From DATJGS01 sp035494735 (GTDB lineage: Bacteria > Eisenbacteria > RBG-16-71-46): a stretch of 64,000 bases of DNA. The notes below the pieces were generated by a model. The model saw only the letters and a program-made list of their open reading frames with translations, was not told the origin of the DNA and searched no databases. How positions within the stretch are numbered: the first letter of the stretch is position 1; every line of letters begins with the position of its first letter. Of the stretch, positions 36,752-45,328 are shown one piece after another. Where the stretch lies: NCBI GenBank assembly GCA_035494735.1, contig DATJGS010000010.1, forward strand, positions 62,001 through 126,000, read 5' to 3'. The position numbers and the translations under genes were made by a program.

Positions 36752-36845
36752 GGGAGCGCGGACGTTAGCACAAGCGATCGCGCCCGACGGCTGGAAGCCG
36801 CCGGGCGCGTCGAATGGCGTGGCGCCCCAGGGAACGCCTCGCGCA

Positions 36846-39398
36846 TCAGGCCGCGCGGCGCAGGATCTCTTCCAGGCGCTTGATGTGCGCCTCGGTGCGC
36901 TCCACCGCGGCCTGCGCTCGCTCCATCATCGAGGCGACGTCCGCGAGGTTCTCGTCGCGGCCGGCGTGTTCCAGCTCCTCGAACACCTTCATGCAGTCCA
37001 TGGCGCCGATCGTCGCCGACATGCCGGCCAGACCGTGCGCCTCGAACTCGAGGCGGCGCGCGTCGCCCGTGCTCAGCGTCTCGGCCAGACGCACCATGCG
37101 CGGGCCCACGTCGGCCAGCCAGGTCTGGAGCAGCGCCTCGCGCAGCGACGCGATGCTCATGCACGATTCCTCGAGGCGCACGTTGTCGATGGGCGCGTGC
37201 GGTTCGTCCTCAGCCGCCCGCCCCGGGACGACCTCGACATCGGCGGCGGTCAACGCGCGTGCCTCCGGCTCAGAGGGCGCGGAAGCGGCCGGGCGCTCGG
37301 GGGCCACGGCGTTCGGGCTGGCCAGGCGCTCGACCATGGCGCACAGCTCGCCCAGGTCGATCGGCTTCTTGAGCACGTCGTCCATCCCCGCGGCCAGGCA
37401 ACGTTCGCGCTCGCTCGTCAGCGGGCTGCCGTTCATGCCGAGGATGGGCGTGCGCGGGCCGCCGCGCTCGCGGGCGCGCAGCGCCGCCGCAGCGGTGCAG
37501 CCGTCCATGCCGGGCATCTGCACGTCCATGAGGATGGCGTCGTAGCGCTGGCGCTCGCAGGTCTCGAGCGCGGCCTTGGCGTCGACGACGCTCTCGATCG
37601 TGTAGCCGAGGCGCTGCAGGGCCCAGCTCGCGACGAGCTGGTTGACCGGATTGTCCTCGACGACCAGCACCCGGAAGCGGCCGCGGCGCGCCTCGGCGAG
37701 CGAGTGGCGCGTGACCAGGTGCTCGGGCCCGCCCGAGGCACCGAGGAGCTCGACCGTCGCGTCGTAGAGCTCGGCCCACTGGACCGGCTTCAAGAGATAC
37801 GCGGAGAAACCCAGGTCCTTGGCGCGTCGCGCGTCACCCTTGCGGCCGACGGCCGTGAGCAGCACGGTGCGCGTCTCGCGCAGGCGCTCGTCCGAGCGGA
37901 TCGCGGCGCCCAGCTGCTCGCCCTCGATGCCGGACAGATTCATCTCGATGAGCGCGACCCGATACGGGTCGCCGCCCGACGCCGCTTCGCGCAGCTTGCC
38001 GAGCGCGTCCTCACCGCTCTCCACTTCGTCGGCGCGGCAGCCCCACGCGGTCAGCATCTCCTTCAGCGACTCGCGCGCCGCCCGCGACGGATCCACGACC
38101 AGCGCGCGCACGCCGCGCAGCTGGACGCTGGGCGCCGCCGCCGGACCGGTCACCTTCTGCTTCGGCAGCGTCAGCGAGAACCAGCACGTATTGCCCTGGC
38201 CCTTGCGCGAATCGACGCCGACCTGGCCGCGCATCAGCTGGACGATCTGGCTCGACATCGACAGCCCGAGCCCGGTGCCGCCGTAGCGCCGCCAGCCGTC
38301 CGAACGCGTTCCGCTGAACACCGTCGAGACCATGACCGCGGTGTCGTCGGCGAGCTGCGCCGCCGAGTCGCTGACCGCGAAGCGCAGCGCGACCTCGTCG
38401 TCGTCCTCGCGCACGCGCTCGACGTCGAGCGTCACGCGGCCCTGCTCGCTGAACTTGATCGCGTTGTGACCGAGGTTCAGCAGCACCTGCCGGATGCGGC
38501 CCGGGTCGCCCATCAGGCGCGACGGCACTTCGTGGTGCACGCGGCACTCGAGCGCCAGACTCTTGTCGAGCGCGAGCGGCGTCAGCACGGCCATGACTTC
38601 TTCGATGGTGATGCGCAGGTCGAAGCCGATGTTCTCGAGCTTCAGATCGCCGCCGTCCAGGCGCGAGAAGTCGAGCGTGTCGTTGATCATCACGAGCAAC
38701 GCGCGGCTCTGGTTCTGGATCAGTTCGACGAGGTTGCGCTGGTCGGACTCCATCTCGCTCTCGAGCAGGAGCTGCGTCGTGCCCATGATGCCGTTCATGG
38801 GCGAGCGGATCTCCTGGCTCATCGTGGCCAGGAACTCGGCCTTGAGCTGGACCTGGGCCTTCAGCGTATCGATCTCGGCGCCCAGCGCCGCGAGCTTCGC
38901 GTCGTCGGCCGGCGCCGAGGGCGCCGCGCTGGGTGCTTCGATCGGAGCAGGCGACGGCGTGGCGACGTCCGGACGCAGAGCGTCGACGGCCGCCGGGGGA
39001 TTCCACGCCGCCAGAGGGCGCGCCACGCCGACAAAGGCCAGCTCGCCGTCCTGCCGCTCGAAGCAGCGGACGCGGGCCAGCACCTGCGACTGCGAACCGT
39101 CCTTGGCGACGACGGTCAGCGTGCGGCGCTCTTCCGAGGCCCGGCTCCGACACTGGCGCACAAAGGCGCGCAATGTCGAAACGCGGTCGGCCTCGGAAAG
39201 AATCGACGTGAACGACTTTCCGATGAGATCCGAAGGGCGTTGCCCGACGACCGGCTCGAGCGAGGGGTTCAGCCACTGGAAGCGACCGTGCGCGTCGCAC
39301 GCGAAGAGCAGGTCCGGGGTGGCGTCGAGCAGCTCGCGCAACCCGATCGGGGACGACGCCGGCAGCGACGTGCGGGAACCTTCCTTGTGTTCGCTCAT
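36846..39398 (-). CDS. Degenerate soluble hybrid histidine kinase (PAS-HisKA-HATPase-REC-REC-HPt)
   Basis: 850 residues, no membrane segment. PAS 18-125, linker, HisKA about 180-250, ATPase about 295-412, REC1 430-545, REC2 574-692, HPt about 745-845. The HisKA phospho-acceptor is Gln195 (MSQEIRSPMNG) instead of His. The ATPase G1 box is changed to DSAAQ at 345-349, although the G2 GGTGLGLS remains. REC1 has Glu485 in place of the phospho-Asp. REC2 (Asp625) and HPt (His788) look intact. The DNA codon is CAG at 38814-38816, one base from CAC. The protein probably works as a scaffold or phosphorelay intermediate fed by another kinase. Confidence 0.9.
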   Translation of the reverse strand: MSEHKEGSRTSLPASSPIGLRELLDATPDLLFACDAHGRFQWLNPSLEPVVGQRPSDLIGKSFTSILSEADRVSTLRAFVRQCRSRASEERRTLTVVAKDGSQSQVLARVRCFERQDGELAFVGVARPLAAWNPPAAVDALRPDVATPSPAPIEAPSAAPSAPADDAKLAALGAEIDTLKAQVQLKAEFLATMSQEIRSPMNGIMGTTQLLLESEMESDQRNLVELIQNQSRALLVMINDTLDFSRLDGGDLKLENIGFDLRITIEEVMAVLTPLALDKSLALECRVHHEVPSRLMGDPGRIRQVLLNLGHNAIKFSEQGRVTLDVERVREDDDEVALRFAVSDSAAQLADDTAVMVSTVFSGTRSDGWRRYGGTGLGLSMSSQIVQLMRGQVGVDSRKGQGNTCWFSLTLPKQKVTGPAAAPSVQLRGVRALVVDPSRAARESLKEMLTAWGCRADEVESGEDALGKLREAASGGDPYRVALIEMNLSGIEGEQLGAAIRSDERLRETRTVLLTAVGRKGDARRAKDLGFSAYLLKPVQWAELYDATVELLGASGGPEHLVTRHSLAEARRGRFRVLVVEDNPVNQLVASWALQRLGYTIESVVDAKAALETCERQRYDAILMDVQMPGMDGCTAAAALRARERGGPRTPILGMNGSPLTSERERCLAAGMDDVLKKPIDLGELCAMVERLASPNAVAPERPAASAPSEPEARALTAADVEVVPGRAAEDEPHAPIDNVRLEESCMSIASLREALLQTWLADVGPRMVRLAETLSTGDARRLEFEAHGLAGMSATIGAMDCMKVFEELEHAGRDENLADVASMMERAQAAVERTEAHIKRLEEILRRAA

Positions 39399-39636
39399 GT
39401 GGCCTCGAGTGGGCGAGGGACGGCGCTGCGGCAGCGCCCTACCTTGGGCGCATCATTCGGGGCAGGTTTTCGGCACGCCGGCCCAGGGACTTGAGGCGGG
39501 ATGGGGCAATCGGGTGCCGCGGGTGGGTCGCTTTGGCCCGGGCGCCGTACTCCGCCCGCAACCTGTCGCGGGTGGGCGACGTAGGAAGCGCGGAGGGTCC
39601 GCCCCGAAACCGCCCGACCCATTCAGGAGTGTCCCG

Positions 39637-40176
39637 ATGAAGCGCCTGCTCGTCCTCGCCGCCCTGGCCGTGATTCCGGCCACCAGTGCCCTTGCCCTCG
39701 CCGACGACCACTGCCTGTCCTCGCTCAGCGCCGACTGCGATGCCCCCGCCCACTGGGCCGGGCGTCACGAGACCGGGCGCTCGCGCCTGGCCATCACCAC
39801 CGTCGGCGGCGCCGCCACGCTCCTTCTGACCGAGGACGTCGTGGCCGTCCAGCTCTCGGACCGAACGTTCCACAAGATCGAGCGCAAGCTGAGGGACGAG
39901 CGCCACGAGCACGAGGAGGACAACGCGCTCGGCCAGGCCATCAAGGAGATGATCCTGACCGGCGTGACGTCGCTGCTCAATCACAGCCAGGAGTGCGATC
40001 TCAGAGACATCCGCGACGCCAGCGTCGACAACGGCCGGCTCGTCCTGCGCACGCGAAACGGACGGCGCCTGTTCAGTGACGTCGAGGTCGACGACGACAG
40101 CCTGATGGAGAGCTTTTCCGCCGAGGACGCGCTGGCCTTCGTGCGCGAATTCTACGTCGTGAAGGGTCGGCGCTGA
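39637..40176 (+). CDS. Secreted protein of unknown function
   Basis: 179 residues with a signal peptide (1-23). The mature part has two Cys early (DHCLSSLSADC) and one near the middle (SQECDLRD), with many charged residues and a predicted beta-rich C-terminus (NGRRLFSDVEVDDD). The start has AGGAG 7 nt upstream. No family recognised. It is divergent from the degenerate hybrid kinase gene, so the 238-bp gap between them holds both promoters. Confidence 0.68.
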   Translation: MKRLLVLAALAVIPATSALALADDHCLSSLSADCDAPAHWAGRHETGRSRLAITTVGGAATLLLTEDVVAVQLSDRTFHKIERKLRDERHEHEEDNALGQAIKEMILTGVTSLLNHSQECDLRDIRDASVDNGRLVLRTRNGRRLFSDVEVDDDSLMESFSAEDALAFVREFYVVKGRR

Positions 40177-40565
40177 GTCGATCGCGCCCGACGGAGCCGC
40201 CGGCCGGATGCGGGCGGCTCCAGCTCGAACACGCGGCGCGCGCGGCTTTGCCACGGAAAAATCAGGTCCGGGAATCGCGAAAAGACGCCAATTCATTGGT
40301 GTTTTCGGGGACCGCGGCCTGTGGCAACCCCGAGGGCACGAGATTTCGCTTCCCATCGGCCGCCGATTGGCCGATAGTGCCCTTGTCTTCGGTTGTGTGT
40401 GGATGTGCCGCGTGCGTTCAGATTCCGCCAGGGACATCGACTGGCGGTTTTTCGTTGCACGCGATTCACATCGATCGAGACATCGGTCACTGAGACCGGA
40501 CGCAGCCGCGGCGTGATACGCGACACAGTGCGGGTCTTCGGACCCGGATACAACAGGAGCTTCAA
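40177..40565 (+). promoter_or_regulatory. Long leader region of the cold-shock gene
   Basis: 389 bp without a credible gene. Cold-shock genes usually have long structured 5' leaders, and this stretch has notably lower GC than its surroundings (AT-rich patches at about 40250-40300). A small hairpin TCGGCC/GGCCGA lies at 40360-40380. No clear promoter hexamers. Confidence 0.45.
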
Positions 40566-40769
40566 GTGGCTAGTGGCACCGTGAAGTGGTTCAACGAAGC
40601 GAAGGGCTTTGGTTTCATCACGCAGGCGGACGGCGGAGAAGACGTGTTTGTGCACTTCTCGGCCATCCAGGGCGAAGGCTTCAAGACTCTCGCCGAGGGC
40701 GAGGCGCTCGAGTTCGACGTCACCCGTGGCCCGAAGGGGCTGCAGGCCGCGAACGTCCGCAAGGCCTAG
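40566..40769 (+). CDS. cspA: Cold-shock protein
   Basis: 67 residues, full CspA family length. The RNA-binding motifs KGFGFITQ (RNP1) and DVFVHFS (RNP2) are intact. GTG start with AGGAG 6 nt upstream. It binds single-stranded RNA/DNA and melts secondary structure at low temperature or in growth transitions. A strong terminator follows the stop. Confidence 0.96.
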   Translation: MASGTVKWFNEAKGFGFITQADGGEDVFVHFSAIQGEGFKTLAEGEALEFDVTRGPKGLQAANVRKA

Positions 40770-40796
40770 TTCGCACGAGGTACCACCTCACGCCGA

Positions 40797-40835
40797 AAGG
40801 GCGGTGTCCGCAAGGACGCCGCCCTTGGCGTTTCT
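40797..40835 (+). terminator. Terminator of the cold-shock gene
   Basis: A 13-bp stem (40797-40809 with 40814-40826, one G:T pair) closed by a stable GCAA tetraloop, followed by GGCGTTTCT. It lies 27 bp after the cspA stop. Confidence 0.8.
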
Positions 40836-40945
40836 AGGCGAAAGCGAGTTGCGCGACCGAGGGGCCGCGCTTCCGCCGGTTCTCCCGCGGCACGCGCGCA
40901 AGTCGCGCGGCCGTCGGCGCGCCGCGCGCGGGGCGGCGGCGGTGT

Positions 40946-41170
40946 CTACTCGGGATCGTCGGGCGAGTCCGCGTCGGAGTCGGCGTCAGACTCCAGATCG
41001 GTGCCCACGATGTCTTCGAGCTCGCCCATCGACGGGTCGTGCCCGGCCTCGCGCATTTCCGCGGTGGCCTGCTTCTTCAGCCGGCGCGTCTCGCGCTTCT
41101 CCTGCGCCTTGGCCATGCGCTTCTGTTCTTTCTGTCTCTTGAGGAAGGACGGACGTTTGGTTCCTGCCAC
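40946..41170 (-). CDS. Small highly charged protein
   Basis: 74 residues from a GTG at 41170 with AAGGGAG upstream. The first half is very basic (KRPSFLKRQKEQKRMAKAQEKRE), the second half very acidic (DLESDADSDADSPDDPE), so it is probably helical then disordered. Short proteins with this KRPSFxKRQKEQ opening are common in delta-type and other high-GC bacteria but have no known role. Nucleic-acid or ribosome association is a guess. Confidence 0.65.
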   Translation of the reverse strand: MAGTKRPSFLKRQKEQKRMAKAQEKRETRRLKKQATAEMREAGHDPSMGELEDIVGTDLESDADSDADSPDDPE

Positions 41171-41459
41171 AGTTGCTCCCTTCTGGGTGACGTCGATGAA
41201 TCGGTAACGGACGCCGCAGCGTAGCACGCCCGGCCCCCGGCCGCGCCACGCGCGATCCGCGGAACCGCGCTTCGGATCGCCCGGCGACAGTTGCGGCGCC
41301 GCGGCCACACCCGGCGCCGGCCCGGCGCGTCGCCTCGTCCGCTCCCAAAGCGCCATCGCCATGCGCCGCGCCGCGCAGCGCCATCGCGCGCCCCGCGGCA
41401 CGGCGATTGCGATGCGCGTCGGGGTCTGCTCCTCGACACCAGGGATACGGAGGCAACTC

Positions 41460-41951
41460 GTGAGGCGGTTCCAGAGTTCATTCGCACTTGCGGCACTTGT
41501 CGCCCTCGCCGCGGCGGCCGGAGTGTTTGCCGGATCGAAGCCCGCGCTGGCGCAGGGCAATGATTCCTACAATCAGAACGATCAGAACGGTGGCGATCCG
41601 CGCAACGGCTCCGATCCGAGGTGGGACGGCGCCGGTGATCGCTCGCCGGGCTACGGCAGGCAGGACACTCATCGCCGTCACAACCGGGATCAGCGCGGCT
41701 GGGGCGGCAACGATCGCAACGGCGGCTCGGACCGTGGCCAGTGGGGCCAGGGCGGCGGCTGGAATCAGGATCGCGGACCGCAGTGGCGTGACCGTGGCCG
41801 CAACGGCGGTCGGAACGGCGGCTGGAGTCACGGGCGCTCGGGTCGCGACTCGCGCTGGAAGGATTCGCGCGGCGGCGGGTACGGCGGTGGATACGGTGGC
41901 GGCTACGGCGGTGGCTACGGCGGTGGCTACGGCGGCGGTCGGTGTAACTAG
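41460..41951 (+). CDS. Secreted Gly-rich repeat protein
   Basis: 163 residues from a GTG with GGAGG 7 nt upstream. Signal peptide about 1-32 (ending PALAQG), followed by an Asp/Asn/Gly/Arg-rich low-complexity region and a C-terminal run of five GGGY units encoded by tandem 12-bp repeats (about 41873-41938). Low complexity suggests a surface, matrix or RNA-like condensate-forming protein. Earlier in-frame starts lack a ribosome binding site. No catalytic motif. Confidence 0.65.
   Translation: MRRFQSSFALAALVALAAAAGVFAGSKPALAQGNDSYNQNDQNGGDPRNGSDPRWDGAGDRSPGYGRQDTHRRHNRDQRGWGGNDRNGGSDRGQWGQGGGWNQDRGPQWRDRGRNGGRNGGWSHGRSGRDSRWKDSRGGGYGGGYGGGYGGGYGGGYGGGRCN
41873..41938. repeat. 12-bp tandem repeat encoding GGGY
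   Basis: About five imperfect copies of a GGCGGTGGCTAC-like unit in frame at the 3' end of the Gly-rich gene. Copy number could vary by slippage. Confidence 0.8.
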
Positions 41952-41958
41952 CTGAGTC

Positions 41959-41997
41959 GAAGCTTCACCGGCTACACCAGTGCCGGCTTCTTTGTTC
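41959..41997 (+). terminator. Possible terminator after the Gly-rich gene
   Basis: A GAAGC/GCTTC stem (41959-41963 with 41986-41990) with inner pairing is followed by TTTGTTCT. The stem is short, so this is tentative. Confidence 0.4.
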
Positions 41998-42149
41998 TGG
42001 GCTCGGAGGGTCCGGGATGGAGGGGCCGGCTTCTGCGTTTGGGTGGCCGCGCCGCGCGTCTGACGTGCTAGCGTCGCGCCCTGCGGCGAGATGGTGAGCG
42101 CCGCCCTTGCGGGGCCACGCGGGCCCGCCCACGCTGTCGGAGTTCACTC

Positions 42150-42623
42150 ATGACGCCAGGCCGCCGACTCGCCCCGCTCGCGCTTCTCCTGCTGTGCGCG
42201 CTCACGCCGATCATCCTCGGAGGCTGCACCGCTATCGGCTTCGGGGTCGGCGCGCTCACCGACATGTCCAATGGCAAGCGCGCGCCGGACAAACTGGGAC
42301 ACGTGCGCTCGGGGACGAACGTCACCGTGTGGCTTCGTGACGGCCGGAAAATGGACGGACAGTTCATGGGCAGCCGCGACTCCGTGAGCGTGCCAGCCGT
42401 GCCCGACACCGCGAGCGCGGACGCGTCATCGGTCGCGCAACATCGCACGCTGCTGCTCCTCGCCACGAACCATGGAACCCGAGAGATCCCGATCGAAAAT
42501 GTGAAGCGCGTCTCCGTGCCGGTCGTTCGCGGGAAGGTGATCGGCCTGCTCTACGGAGCGGGCATCGACACGTTGATGGTGCTGATGTTGCTCATGGCGC
42601 TGTCGCAGGTGGACTTCAGCTAG
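42150..42623 (+). CDS. Lipoprotein of unknown function
   Basis: 157 residues with a clear lipoprotein signal (cleavage before Cys of ILGGC). The middle has an Sm-like or beta-barrel reading (SGTNVTVWLRDGRKMDGQFMG) and the C-terminus a hydrophobic stretch (IDTLMVLMLLMAL) that could be a second membrane segment. No family recognised. The esterase gene starts 15 bp downstream on the same strand. Confidence 0.65.
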   Translation: MTPGRRLAPLALLLLCALTPIILGGCTAIGFGVGALTDMSNGKRAPDKLGHVRSGTNVTVWLRDGRKMDGQFMGSRDSVSVPAVPDTASADASSVAQHRTLLLLATNHGTREIPIENVKRVSVPVVRGKVIGLLYGAGIDTLMVLMLLMALSQVDFS

Positions 42624-42637
42624 CGGCCTGGGCGCCA

Positions 42638-43524
42638 ATGCGACGAGCGATGGCCCGCGGCGGCGCGACGAGAGCCCGACTGTCGGCGGCGGGCTTTGCT
42701 CTTCTTCTGCTGACCTCGTGCCAGCTCTTCCCCGCTCCCGACCCATGTCAGCCCCGGAGCTGGGTGCTTGCCGAAAGGATCCTCGTCGTACCGCTCCAAT
42801 CCTCCGCGTTTCTGGGCGGTCGCCAATGCTGGGTCTTTCTGCCACGCAACTACGGCTCCACGAGCCAACGCTACGACGTTCTCTACATGCTGGATGGGCA
42901 GGACCTCTTCGGCGCGTCCAGTCGCTGGCGCGTCGACCAGACGGCTGAGCACATGATCGAAACGCGACAGATCCCGGGAGTGATCATCGTGGGCATCGAG
43001 AACGCGCGCGGTGCGGCTCGCACGTTCGAATACACGCCCTGGGCTGACAGCTTCTACACCCTCGCTCCGAGCGGAGGAGGCGATGCATTCCTTCGCGCCG
43101 TCTCCAGCTCGCTTATCCCGCTCGTCAATCGGCGCTTTCGCACGCTGACGGGCCCGGAGCACACGTTCCTGCTGGGCGCATCGTTTGGCGGGCTCATCGC
43201 GAGCTACGCCGGATACGCGTTCGACTCCACGTTCAGTCGTGTCGCCGCCATGTCGCCGTCGTATTGGTGGGATCACGGGCACATGCTCGCGTTCGCGCGC
43301 GCCACGCTCGCGGTGGGCTCGCGAAGTTCTATCAGGACACGGGGACGGCAGCGGATGACCAGGCGCCCGTCTGGCTCACGGACATGAGCGCGATCGCCGA
43401 GGCCCAGGGCTTCACCGAGGGGCAGGACCTCCTGACCGTCATCGCCGAAGGCCATCACCATGCGCCTCAGTGCTGGGGCCATCGACTGCCAGAGGCGCTC
43501 GAGTTCCTGCTGGGGGCGCCGTGA
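42638..43524 (+). pseudogene. Secreted alpha/beta esterase, broken by a one-base frameshift
   Basis: The first frame (42638-43387) encodes a lipoprotein signal (LLTSC), RQCWVFLPRNYG and the nucleophile motif GASFGG of an esterase-D-like hydrolase. Homology to the intact paralog at 51908-52771 continues in the next frame (LAKFYQDTG, ending 43524). The switch lies at about 43317: inserting one base there would give ATLAVG followed directly by LAKFYQDTG and a 295-residue protein. So one base is missing, by true mutation or by sequencing error. As written the C-terminal part with the catalytic His (EGHHHAPQCW) is lost. Confidence 0.85.
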
Positions 43525-43629
43525 CGCGCCGCACAGCTCGCTCGATGAGCGAACGCTGAGCGAGTACGCTGGCACTTCAAACGCGGGGAGTGCTGCTCAC
43601 GCTCGGACCCAATCTGAGGAGCAGGTCAA

Positions 43630-44928
43630 TTGACGCGTAGTTCGCGCAGCGCTGCTTCGAGATCTTTGAGCAGGACTCCAGCAGCGGGCCACGGGGTTCG
43701 TTACGTGGCATGGGCTCACGCCATCTGTCTTCTGCTCTTTGCGGTCGGCCTTACGCTGCGGGTTGCCCACTTCGACGTCCCGGTCTACACACCGGACGAA
43801 GACGCCTACATCAACTTCTACGGTGTGCCGTTGTTTGACGAGGGACTCGGCGCCCTACCCGCGCTCGTTCGCGACTACAATTCCCGGCCGCCGCTCCAGC
43901 AGTTTCCACCGCCCACGCGCATCGGTCACCTGCTGCCGATGGTCGCCCTCATGCGGTTGTGCGGCGACCATGAACCTCCGACCGCCGCGTTGTTGTCCGC
44001 GTTCGCGAGCGTCGCGTTGCTGCTGATCATCTGGGGCCTGGGAGCGATGATCGACCCGTGGGTGGCGGCTGCCGCGCTCCTTTTCGTCATCGTCTCGCCG
44101 CTCGATCTCGCGATGGCGCGGCGCGCCTGGGGCGACGAACTGCTGGCCTTGTGCTCGGCAGCGATGATGCTGGCCGCCGCCAGGCTCATCGCCCGGCCGC
44201 AGCGAACACGCTGGGCGATCGTGGCGCTCGCCTTGGGCGCTTATGCCGTGCTCATCAAGGAGACGGGGTTATTCCTGCTTGGCTTCACGGGCGTCGCGCT
44301 CACGATCGTGACGTGGCGCGCCGAGGGAGCGAGGCGTGGCCTGTTGATGGCCGCAGGCGGCGTGTCCGCAATGTTGGTCGCGGCTGTAGTCCTCGCCGCG
44401 GCATGTGGCGGCTTCTCACCCGTACGCACCGCACTTGCCGCGATGCAGACGGCGGCGCGAACGAATGAGTACGTAAGCCATTATCAAACGGGGGGCATCG
44501 GCTATTACGTTCGCGGTCTCGCCTTGGTCCAACCCTTGTCGATCCTACTGGGAGTCGGCGGCGCGATCTGCGTGGCGATACGCCTGGCATTCCTGCGCAC
44601 GGTGTCGTCGCGAAAGGGAGCGAGCGCAACGCTCGCAGTGATGGCATGGCTCGCAATCAGTCTCGGAATCGTGGCCGTGCTGTACCCGCAGAAGAATCTG
44701 CGATTCCTGAGCCCGATCTATCCCGTACTCGATTTGCTTGCGGGCGCGATGATCGTCGCGTCATTCCGCGCACTCACGCGCAACGCCAGCCATCGAGTCC
44801 GCGTCGTCGCGTTCGCGGCATTGTCGGCATTGCTCGTGGGTGCGGCCGCAATGGATCACGCCCGATTCGTAAACTACTTTGTTACCAGAGGCATCCCCGA
44901 CCTCGCGACGCCGTGGTTCACGCGCTGA
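43630..44928 (+). CDS. GT-C family membrane glycosyltransferase
   Basis: 432 residues, about 10-11 membrane segments. The first periplasmic loop has PDEDAY, the acidic pair typical of PMT/ArnT-like GT-C enzymes that use polyprenyl-phosphate sugars. A conserved KETG loop follows later (VLIKETGLFLL). It probably transfers a sugar to a lipid, polysaccharide or protein on the outer face of the inner membrane. Start is a TTG with GAGGAGCAGG upstream; the first hydrophobic segment begins about residue 26. Stands alone. Confidence 0.8.
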   Translation: MTRSSRSAASRSLSRTPAAGHGVRYVAWAHAICLLLFAVGLTLRVAHFDVPVYTPDEDAYINFYGVPLFDEGLGALPALVRDYNSRPPLQQFPPPTRIGHLLPMVALMRLCGDHEPPTAALLSAFASVALLLIIWGLGAMIDPWVAAAALLFVIVSPLDLAMARRAWGDELLALCSAAMMLAAARLIARPQRTRWAIVALALGAYAVLIKETGLFLLGFTGVALTIVTWRAEGARRGLLMAAGGVSAMLVAAVVLAAACGGFSPVRTALAAMQTAARTNEYVSHYQTGGIGYYVRGLALVQPLSILLGVGGAICVAIRLAFLRTVSSRKGASATLAVMAWLAISLGIVAVLYPQKNLRFLSPIYPVLDLLAGAMIVASFRALTRNASHRVRVVAFAALSALLVGAAAMDHARFVNYFVTRGIPDLATPWFTR

Positions 44929-45328
44929 GGCGCAGCGTCAGTGCCGCAACCCCGCGGAAATGGGGCGGGACGCAAATGGGCGGCGAGCGCAGAGAAGCTG
45001 GGTTGGAGGCGGCACCCGGATTCGAACCGGCGTGCAGGGGTTAATTGGAGGATTGACCGCTCCTACCGACGGGTCCGACGGTCCACCTGGGCACTGGAAG
45101 ACCGACCAAGCCCTCAGCAGGGCCCTTCTGCCGCCGCCCTGGGCCCATGCATTGGCCGGGCCGTCTCTCCTCTGGCGCCCGTGGAGCTCACGTAGGCGCG
45201 TCGCACACAGTCTCAGAGCGCCCACCGCCCTCTCGCTCCATCGCGCTCTGCAGCCCTTCAGAATCGCGCCATGCGGGACTCGCGCCCGACACCTAGGCGG
45301 CGGGCCCCATGGCGAACTCTGAGTCTGA
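44929..45328. other. Gene-free interval containing a tRNA-like remnant
   Basis: 400 bp between the convergent GT-C gene and the minus-strand operon ending at 45329. Frames through it give peptides of the type commonly produced by reading tRNA genes backwards, not real proteins. Apart from the tRNA-like element no feature is visible. Confidence 0.5.
45004..45080 (-). tRNA. tRNA-like element, probably a degenerate tRNA (Gly/Cys type)
   Basis: On the minus strand the 3' part reads as a tRNA: a TTCGAAT T-loop with a 4-5 bp CCGG stem (one bulge), then TGCCGCC as 3' acceptor strand, a T discriminator and an encoded CCA (45006-45004). Upstream is a D-loop-like GTCGGTAGGAGC and an anticodon-arm-like hairpin GGTCAAT/ATTAACC (45039-45058) whose loop includes TCC (Gly). 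A matching 5' acceptor GGCGGCA is not at the expected distance; the nearest one is at 45129-45135, which would give a 132-nt molecule. A functional normal tRNA is unlikely. Confidence 0.4.

Noticed and set aside
41873..41938. CRISPR-like array
   Set aside because: The 12-bp units are in frame, contiguous and without spacers; they encode GGGY repeats.
44646..45322. Short plus-strand frames across 44.6-45.3 kb
   Set aside because: Their peptides resemble backwards-read tRNA, and the first part overlaps the GT-C gene; not real proteins.
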